Shown: positions 56,501 to 64,000 of the stretch, in pieces
Layout: every line of letters begins with the position of its first letter
Position numbering within the stretch: position 1 is the first letter of the stretch
Source: Yamagishiella unicocca
Lineage: Eukaryota; Chlorophyta; Chlorophyceae; Chlamydomonadales; Volvocaceae
NCBI GenBank assembly: GCA_003116995.1
Contig: BDSL01000078.1
Coordinates: 124,001 to 188,000, forward strand
Reading direction: 5' to 3'
DNA: 64,000 nt
Made by a program: the position numbers and the translations under genes
Notes under the pieces: model-generated
The model's database searches: none
Told to the model about the DNA's origin: nothing
Seen by the model: only the letters and a program-made list of their open reading frames with translations

Positions 56501-59500
56501 TCCGTGGACTGAGGAAGGAGGCGTGAGCGAGGTGGGGGGTGCGGAATCCGGGCGCAGGCCGGAGGAATGCGACGAAACACACGTGTCACTGCAGCAAGAC
56601 GGTCCACCGTGAGAGGGTGACTTCCCCCCACCTCCCCCGCCGGCCCCCCGCTGCCCCCCCGGCGAACTCCCCCCACCACACACACCTGCTTGATGATGTC
56701 GGCCACACGGCCCCCTCGCGCCACTAGCTGCTGCAGGAGCGAGTCGGCTGCCTTGATCTGGGGTCGGGGGATGGGTGTGTGTGTATTGGCGCCAGGGAGG
56801 GCGGCGGGGCGGTGGCGCGCAGCTGCGGTTGATGCTGGCGGTGACGTTCACAGCTCACAGCCCTCCGTCATCTGAATGAACAACCTCGGTGCCGCGACCG
56901 ACCCCCCCCCGGGCTCCGGCCGGGTCTGCCCTTCGTTTCCCATGTCGTGTGACCGGGTCTTCATGGCGTCCCCTCCCCGGCCCCTCCTCGGGTCTAATCG
57001 CCGGGCCATTATGGCTTCCCCTCCCCGGCCCCGGCGCCGTACCTTGCTTGTGTCCACCACCTGCACGAAGCCCGCTGCGTCCGCCGCTGGCTGCTGCTTG
57101 CCCGCCTTGTCCAGGTTGCCGTTGCGCAGCGCGATGAGCTGGAAGACCACGTGGAAGGGGTGGTCGGAGGCCAGGCGCAGCAGCAGCGACTGGAGCACCT
57201 GGGGGTTCCGCGTGCGTGTTTGTGCGTGTGTGTGTGTGTGGCGGGGTGAGCCGCGGGGTCGGGATCGGGTTAGGAACAGGATTGTTAGGTTTCCCCACCA
57301 CCCGGAGATTAGATTTCAATCCGCAAACGCATCCGGTCCCACCATCCGCAAACACATCCGGTCCCACAATCCGCAAACACATCCGGTCCCATCACCCGCA
57401 AACACATCCGGTCCCATCACCCGCACACATCCGGTCCCACAATCCGCAAACACGTCCCCCCGGCTGCGCCGCTCCTCACCGGCTGGAAGGAGTCGGACGC
57501 TGCGCCGGCAGCGCTGCCGCCAGATGACGGTGCGGAGGCGGACAGACGCGACGCCATCTGGTACACGAGCGGCAGCCACTTGTACGACGGTACGGCAGCT
57601 GTCGCCTGCGCGAAGGCGGCGCTGATGTCCTCCCCGTCCGCCGGCTGCAGCCACATCTGGCACAGCCGGTACACGGTGGACAGGTCATGGCGCTCGCCTG
57701 TGGGCGTGGGGCGAGTGCGGGGTTGGGGTGGAGTCGTAAGGTGGGTTTGCTGGGTTGGGGGTGAGGGCGGGCGGGGCAGGGGTGTTCCCACGGTTGCATG
57801 TGTGTTTTTTCCCCTCAAACTCCACGGGAAAAAGTAACAAGTAACAATCCGGGCGGTGCCGGCACCGACGCAGTCCGGGGGAAGGGAGGCCTGCTGTGTA
57901 CTAATGTACCGCACCGCGTGTGAGGGCAAAGGGAGTTTGGAAGACGTGTGACAAGGCGTAAAACTGAATTGTTTACGTCTGTGGACGCGAAAGCGAACAA
58001 AAATGATGATCACAGATCCGCAACAACGTATCGGGCCTTGTCCAGCGGCACGGATATCTCTGGGTAGATCAGGCGGTCATCGCCCGCGTTAACCTTGCCT
58101 TCAGAAAGGAAGCAGCCGGAATCGTCACCACCGGTAATGCGCTCCGCGCTCCTTTGGGGTACATCCCGTGCGGTGTGATGCGGGCAGAACTGGTGCAGCG
58201 GCTACTTGCCGTTGAGGGCGGGGTGCGCTCCCAACAAGCCGGATCTAACAGCCCGCGCAAAGAGCTGCTGAGCTCGTCTCACGCCACGAGGTGGAGGAAG
58301 GAGCACCAGGCGTCGGCACAAGCCAAGCGACAAAGCGGATTGAAAGGATGTTAATACCGGTATGTTGCTATTCTGGTGTGTCGCTGTGCGAAAAATAGAT
58401 AAATACTCAAACAGCTGGGAAGGGCAAACCTAGCGACCGCGCTCTCTTAATCGGGTGATGGTGACACCGATGACCACTAGGCTGGGCAGGGTGGGATGCG
58501 TACGAGGAAGCGCCGTAGTACGGAATGAAACTCGTGCAAAGGCATACAGGCGATGTACGTTTAAGTAGCACGTCGCGGCTCTCCGCAGCACTGCAATAAT
58601 AAGGCTTAACAGTGTCCTCAAGCCTGGACGGACGAATCGAGGAGGAGAAATGGAGCCCATACCGCGGGGGCACACCAGCACGCAGCATATTTTTTAATAA
58701 AGAGAGGGAGCAGTGCTAGCATGATAACAGGATGCTACAGAGCCCTTAATAGAGACAAGCGTGGTGTATGCAATCGTCGCGAGCATGAACTGTCACTTTA
58801 AAAGACGTAAGGCATAGACTCAGAAAACTTCATGCAAAGTGCTAGCAGAAATTTTGTGGCAGCATAAGAGGAAGAGCACGGCTCGCGACAAAGGCTCATA
58901 GGTCGGTTTTGAAACGACTCGTAGAAGCTTTGGCGGGAACGTCTGCGGCGCAGACCCACGGGATTCCTCTCATACCCCAAAACTCCCCTTCCTGGCTCCT
59001 CTGCCTCGTGCCTCTCACCAGCGCACAAGCAGCGACCGTAATTGGCGACGGCGGTGCTCCGAAGCGCTGACTGCGCCGCCCGCAGAGCCGTGTTGGCCTC
59101 CTCGTCGGCCTGGCGGTGGCGGTTGCGGGTTAGGGGGAGTTGCGGCGGTTGACATCGACAGGTTGCACTTACACATTACCGGTAGGAGGCCGGCTTTCGC
59201 AGGTTATGTGTTCGGGCCAGTACACAGCGGTCCGGGGGGTAAAATTATACATCCGCGAAACCACGGCCGACAAACGAAGGGCAGAAGGTCTACGGGGTTG
59301 AGGTTGAGAGAAAACCTATTGGCCAGCACTCAAATCTAGGACCGAGACCGATTAGGAACGTGGGTGAGGGCGGGTCGCGTTCCGACGGCGGCACGCGGAC
59401 GGCGGAGCCCTACGAATGCCCCCCAGCGGCCCCCAGCCCCCTCTCCAGGCCGCCGGCTGCACCCCCCACCGACTCTCCACACCACCGGCCTGCAGCCCCC

Positions 59501-62264
59501 AGCCCACGCACCGTGACCGGCGACAGTACGCGCCGCAACTGGCCCTCCAGGTATTGTCGCATCTGGCCGCTGGCGGCGTCTGCACGGGAGGGAGGGCGCC
59601 GGTGTGGCGGTGTCCTGAGTCGTCAAGGGGTGGTAGTGCCCCTAATCGGAGGGGGCTGCTGGGGCCAGTGATTTAGTGTGTGGTCGGAGGGAGGGAGTGG
59701 AGGGGGACGCAATGGGACCGTCAAGCAACTGCCTACCCTTCCGTCGGACTCATACATTAAACCTTGTGTTGGTCCTCCTAGCTCTTTTGGAAGCACACTC
59801 AACTTTCCGGCCTGTAGGAAGCCCCGGCGTCTCGGAGAAGCCAACGTTTGCATCTCGCTTTACTACCCTCACCGCCAAAGAGCATCCTCCGTTCTTGAAC
59901 CCGTTGAGCGAGACTTTGCAAAGCGAACGCTGTTTCCCGAGGTGGAACCAACGTTCCCCCCCTGTAGCCCCCCCACCGTGTATGCCCTCCCAACCGCGCT
60001 TAGCCCACGACCCGCACCAGCCTCCCCTCACCCCTCTTCAATGCGATGTCCGCCGCCTCCTTCCGCTTGGCCGCCACCACGCTCATTCGCTTTACGTGCT
60101 CCGGGCTCTGAAGTACGGCAACGAACTCGCGGTACCGCTGGTCCGCGTACGACGCCAGGCGGTACAGCACCTGTACGGCATGAACCGGCGTGCGCAGGGC
60201 TCCGCCATCGCCACGGAAAGCAGGGCTGCATGGCGCCAGGGTGGCCCCCAGCCATCCGCATCACCCCCTCCCGGCAGCCCTCCAGCCGCACCTTGCACGC
60301 CGCCTGGCTCTCCCAAGCGACCGACGCGCTGCCCTGCCTCCCCTCCAGCGCCTGTACGGCAATGTCCGCCGCTCGTCCCATCAGGCCCATCACGCCGCCG
60401 TGCGCGCCACACTCCACCTGCGCCTCCGCACACCACGCGCCCGCCAACGACAGCGCCGTCGCCAGCTGCAGCGTGCCGCCGCCGCCGCCGCCGCCGGCGC
60501 TGCCACCGCCCCTGCCTGACGGCGTCACCGCCATAACCGGCCGCTGCTGCTCCAGCTCCGAAACCAGCGCCAGCGTCATGTGGGCCGCAAGCGCCGCGTT
60601 GCCGCGGCGGCGGACCAGCCTTGCCTCGTCCAGTCGCCAAGACGCGGCGGCGCCGCCGCGCATGTCGGCGCCCCATTGCGCCCCTGCGTGACGGGACAGC
60701 AGCGCTCGCAGCTCCTGCGACCAGATCAGATCAGAGAGCAACCGCGGTGTCAGGCGGCGTTACGCCGAAAGCGGCCAGCCAGCAAGTCAGGCAGTACCCT
60801 CCGGTCCCCTCCCCTCTCCGAGCCGCAGCCGCAGCCGCAGCCGCAGCCAACGCACCTGCACCGCCGCCAGTCCCGCCGCCGTCGCACCGCCCCGCCGCGC
60901 CGCCGCCACCACCGCCGCCAGCGCCGCCGCCTGCTCGCGCGGCCGCCCCACCGCCGCCAGCGCGGCGCAGCGCAGCGCGAGTAGCGGCTCCAGGGAGGCC
61001 TGGTCGGACGCCTCGCGACACGGAGCCCCGCCCTCGCTGCCGCTGGGCAGCAGCAACGACCCGGCTTTAAACAGTAACGAGGAGGAGGAGGAGGAGATGG
61101 AGGTGGAGGTGGAGGCAGCAGCCCCCGTCAGCTGGCATGCTTCTCGCAGCGCACCCAGCATGCGGATCTCGACCAGGCAGCCCAGAGCGCCGCCGCCGCC
61201 GGTGCCCCCCTCGTAGCCACCACCGCCGCCGGCTGAGGCGCTGCTGGAGGGGCCCATTTTTTCCGCCAGGCGGCAGACAGCGGCGTGGGATGCGCCACCC
61301 AGCAGCGAGTCAGCCTTCCGTAGGGGGTGGCGGCGGTGGCCGTTGCGGGGTGGCGGGGGGCAGAGAGGAGAAGGGTGAACCGACAATGGGAGCTAAAAAG
61401 CATGTTGACATCTACCGGTATTGATGAATATTTGTTTCGACGATTTTGTGTTCATCCACCTTTTAAGAGCCGGTGACGATGCATCACCGCCCAAGCTGCC
61501 CAGCTTGGTAGGTAACGAACGCATGGACCGCCCTTGCGCTCTTGGATGCTGGGTCCTAAATAGGTCAAGTACGGTCAACGCTACCACTGCCTATCAAAAA
61601 ACTAGGCAGTCCTGGGGTTGATGTCGGCGCCGCTGCTCGCACGGCGATGCGCTGAACCTCCTGACTCACGCTGCCCTATCCATCCAAACAGGAGGACGGC
61701 GGGCAGCAAGTGCAGGTGCTGCTGGGCCACAGCAGTGAGCAGCGGCGACCCAGGCGTCCAGGTAGGCCAGCCAGGGCGCTTCAAGCACCGACATGCCCCT
61801 CCACACCGCGCCCGCTGCCCCTTACGCCTGGGGATGCGCACCGGTGTCCCTCCCCTCTCCCCATTGTGCCGAACCACGGGTTCCCTCTCATGCTCCCCGA
61901 CCCATTGGTTCTTTCCTCAAGTTTCGGACCATGGCTTTCCTCTCATCACCCCTCCCCCTCCCCTCCCCCCTGCCTTCTCCGCGCGCTGGAGTCACACCTG
62001 CGATCGGTCATCGGCCGCCAGCGCGGCCAGAGATCGATACAGCGCCTCATGGAGGCGGCCGCCACCGCCACCACCGCCACCACCGGCGCTACTGTTACTG
62101 TCTCCGAATCCGACGGCAATCCCACCCACGGCGCCGCCGGCCGCCAGGTCGGCTGCACCGGCACCGCTGCCACCGCTGCTGGCTCGTCCCCGTCTGGCAG
62201 CAGCCCCTGCCGTCAGGGCGACGACGCCGCCCATACCGAAGGCGGCGGCGCCGGGCGCTAACTG

Positions 62265-62307
<43 letters not shown>

Positions 62308-63827
62308 GGTTCCCAGCCTCCGAGCCGCCAAGCCAACTCATATTGGAGCTCCCCCAATGTCGGGCCACCTCCGGCCGTACTCTCGAAGCCGGCGCCGCCG
62401 CCGCCGCCAGTGGCGGCAGCTGCGAAGCCAGAAGCCGCCAGACCCGCCAAGAAGCACTGAGCCGTCACGTCGCCACCCAGGCTCCGGAGCGCCGCCACAA
62501 TACCGACGGCGGCGGCCGCGGTGCCGTACTGCTGCCCCACCGCCGCCGCCGTCGGACGCATGGCCAAATCGTGCCCCGCCAGGGCCTCCGGCCATTGCTT
62601 CTCTCGCTCGAACAGCCTCATCGCGAGCAAGGGACCCTGGGGGTGCCCGCCGCGGCCCCAATCCGCTCCTGCCGCTGCTGCTCCCGTCGCCGCCGCGCCG
62701 TCATTTCCTGCTGGGCCAGCGCCAGCAGCGCCAGTGGCGGCTCCGCCGCCGATGAGCATGTAGGTCGCGGGCAGCGCGTAGAGAGCGTCCGGGTCGTCAA
62801 TGGCGCCGTACGCATCCAGTACGACAGACAGGGCGTCTACAGGAAGGTGGGCAGCCAGGTAGATCCAGGGTGTCTGAGGGGTCATGCCTGGGTATGTTTT
62901 TTGGCTGTGGGCTATTGGTTCTCAGTCATTGCCTCACGTGTGAAGGCATAGGTTGAGGACTAATGCTGTGATGCAGATAATTGCGTGTTTTTATTGATGT
63001 AATCGATGTTTTAATGGCTCGCGGAGGGGTTAGGCATGACCCTCGGACCCTCGGAGCTGCAGCCTGCCACTGACGCAGGCGCATGGAAGCCGCCCCGTTG
63101 CGGAGACGTAAGCAGCATAAGAGAGATGCCTCCTTGCACGTTCAATCTAACCCGACCCGATCCGACCCGACCCGATCCGACCCGACCCGACCCGACCCGA
63201 CCCGACCCGACCCGACCCGACCCGACCCGACCCGACCCGACCCGACCCGACCCGACCCGGCAGCTGGGCTCCCAACCACTGACCCATGGTTCCGGTTGGG
63301 GGCTGCGGACGGCACAGCGGCAGCACCTGTAGCGCTGAGTGGACGCCGCCCTGCCGTGTGTGAGGGGGGGGGAGGCGGGAGGTGAAGCCAGGTGATGAGC
63401 GGGTGGGCGGGTAGCAGGTGCACCATCAGGCCGCTGAGCCCAGGGATCCCACTCACTGCACTGCACGGCACGGTGGCATCAGCTCGCTCGCTGCTGTACA
63501 CGCTCGGCGCTTCCCTTGCTTTTGTTTCTGTGCACACACAAACGCACGCGCACACGCACACACGCACACGCACGCACACACACACACACACACACACACC
63601 TGCACTCCCGCGTTCTCAAACGGCTGCTGCTGCACGGGTGGTGGCGGTGACGACGCCGCCTGCTGCTTCTTGCCGCCGGCCAGCTTGCTGCCGCCTCCCT
63701 TCCCCTGCTCCGCCTGCTTTCGGTCGCTGTGCTGGCGGTGCGCCACCCGCACGGCCGCAGCGGCCTGCTCCGCCCAGTGACCCACGTAGATCATTGCGGT
63801 GGCGGGCTGGCGGCAGCGGATGGCGGC
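50549..63827 (-). CDS. ATM: ATM/TEL1-type checkpoint kinase, C-terminal part (FAT, kinase, FATC); 5' end outside window
   Basis: Exons, 5' to 3': 63827-63600, 62873-61998, 61314-60856, 60714-60292, 60170-60032, 59579-59512, 59109-59019, 57697-57480, 57198-57043, 56757-56686, 56362-56261, 56071-55951, 55599-55505, 55085-54965, 54580-54456, 54016-53954, 53729-53496, 53131-53048, about 53007-52921, 52486-52419, 51941-51743, 51316-51008, 50626-50549. Phases fit and give 1471 residues. FAT region: [44 protein letters not shown]. Kinase: [20 protein letters not shown] and SGNDDLRQ; catalytic [18 protein letters not shown]; Mg-binding [12 protein letters not shown]; activation region [19 protein letters not shown]; then RVKQKLEG and a FATC tail ending [19 protein letters not shown] phosphorylates DNA-damage checkpoint and repair proteins in the nucleus. 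FEQ, PFRLTRD and DGMG distinguish it from ATR and TOR. The junction before VFPRCC (53008-53047) lacks an AG acceptor. Confidence 0.92.
50768..50843 (+). repeat. 24-bp tandem repeat, three copies
   Basis: Unit CTCTCATCGACATCGCCCCA plus CAAC, three copies, in the last intron of the ATM homolog. Confidence 0.95.
52019..52205 (+). repeat. 38-bp minisatellite
   Basis: Nearly five copies of a 38-base unit (GGCATCGTGCTTGCAAGCGG plus TGGAAGAGTGGGGGCCGG), in the ATM intron between exons 52486-52419 and 51941-51743. Confidence 0.95.
53177..53290 (+). repeat. 13-bp minisatellite
   Basis: About eight copies of CCGGTGGCCCCAC with minor variants, in an ATM intron between kinase-domain exons. Confidence 0.9.
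54351..54440 (+). repeat. 15-bp pyrimidine-rich tandem repeat
   Basis: About six copies of CCTCCCTCCCCTCCG, in the intron just downstream (on the minus strand) of ATM exon 54580-54456. Confidence 0.9.
57316..57458 (+). repeat. 25-bp minisatellite
   Basis: Five to six copies of ATCCGCAAACACATCCGGTC plus CCACA, in the ATM intron between exons 57697-57480 and 57198-57043. Confidence 0.95.
63150..63258 (+). repeat. CCCGA pentamer microsatellite
   Basis: About 21 tandem CCCGA units with a few TCCGA variants, in the ATM intron between exons 63827-63600 and 62873-61998. A separate CA/CG-rich dinucleotide run lies at about 63533-63599, abutting the splice donor of exon 63600-63827. Confidence 0.95.
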
Positions 63828-64000
63828 CTGGGGGTGAGCAGGCGGCGGAACACACGCAAATGGACGAGACACGCAGATCTCGGTGCCAAAGGAGGCGGTT
63901 TTTAGTCAGGATTTTAGTTTTTCTTTACGTCATCACGCCCTAGCTTCTTGGATCCATGGACAACTTGGACAAGACTGACCAGCGAACCGGGGAAGCTCTT
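63828..64000 (-). other. Intron sequence upstream of the first visible ATM exon
   Basis: The exon starting at 63827 opens in frame at a CAG acceptor, so the rest of the gene continues past the window. No exon is recognisable in this short stretch. Confidence 0.45.

Noticed and set aside
61618..61877. Frames in the 61.6-61.9 kb region as an ATM exon
   Set aside because: Joining exon 61998 directly to 61314 keeps phase and gives a continuous FAT-like sequence; the frames here do not resemble ATM.
61793..62755. Plus-strand Pro/Arg/Cys-rich frames
   Set aside because: They are antisense shadows of the GC-rich ATM exon 62873-61998.
63150..63258. CCCGA array as telomere sequence
   Set aside because: Green algal telomeres are TTTAGGG or TTTTAGGG type; this pentamer is an intronic microsatellite.

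Overview
This window is nuclear DNA from a green alga, most likely a volvocine chlorophyte (Volvox/Chlamydomonas relatives). The reasons are high GC, genes split into many short exons by GT-AG introns of about 150 to 1300 bases, Gly/Ala/Gln homopolymer runs inside coding exons, many minisatellites in introns, and TGTAA polyadenylation signals after some stops. There is no bacterial-style operon structure. I built the gene models by hand from splice sites, reading-frame phase and remembered family motifs; no search was run.

Layout. (1) 240-5935 (+): C-terminal 880 residues of an unrecognised Gly/Ala-rich protein whose 5' end lies before the window. (2) 6947-10903 (+): an eight-exon thiamine-diphosphate enzyme of the acetolactate synthase/benzoylformate decarboxylase-like group. 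(3) 12203-15111 (+): a protein with one C2H2 zinc finger. (4) 15952-17680 (-): a small plant/algal protein with an NDCRHYS motif, divergent from (5) 18020-19655 (+): a short-chain dehydrogenase/reductase. (6) 22039-25945 (+): a single-pass receptor-like protein without a kinase domain. (7) 25946-32460: repeat-rich, TTACGA-rich gene desert. (8) 32461-40152 (+): a receptor-like protein kinase whose extracellular part is a paralog of (6). (9) 40153-44324: mostly empty, with one orphan exon-like frame. (10) 44325-49329 (-): a 1244-residue Gln-rich, probably nuclear protein with an unusual N-terminal domain. (11) 50549-63827 (-): the C-terminal 1471 residues of an ATM/TEL1-type checkpoint kinase (FAT, PI3K-like kinase and FATC regions); its N-terminal half lies beyond the window.

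The genes do not form one pathway. The most interesting unit is the pair at 22-40 kb: two tandem paralogs with the same ectodomain and transmembrane plan. One ends in a short tail and the other carries a complete Raf/TKL-like kinase domain, like the receptor-like protein/receptor-like kinase pairs of land plants. The ATM homolog is intact except for one junction inside the kinase domain that has no usable splice acceptor.
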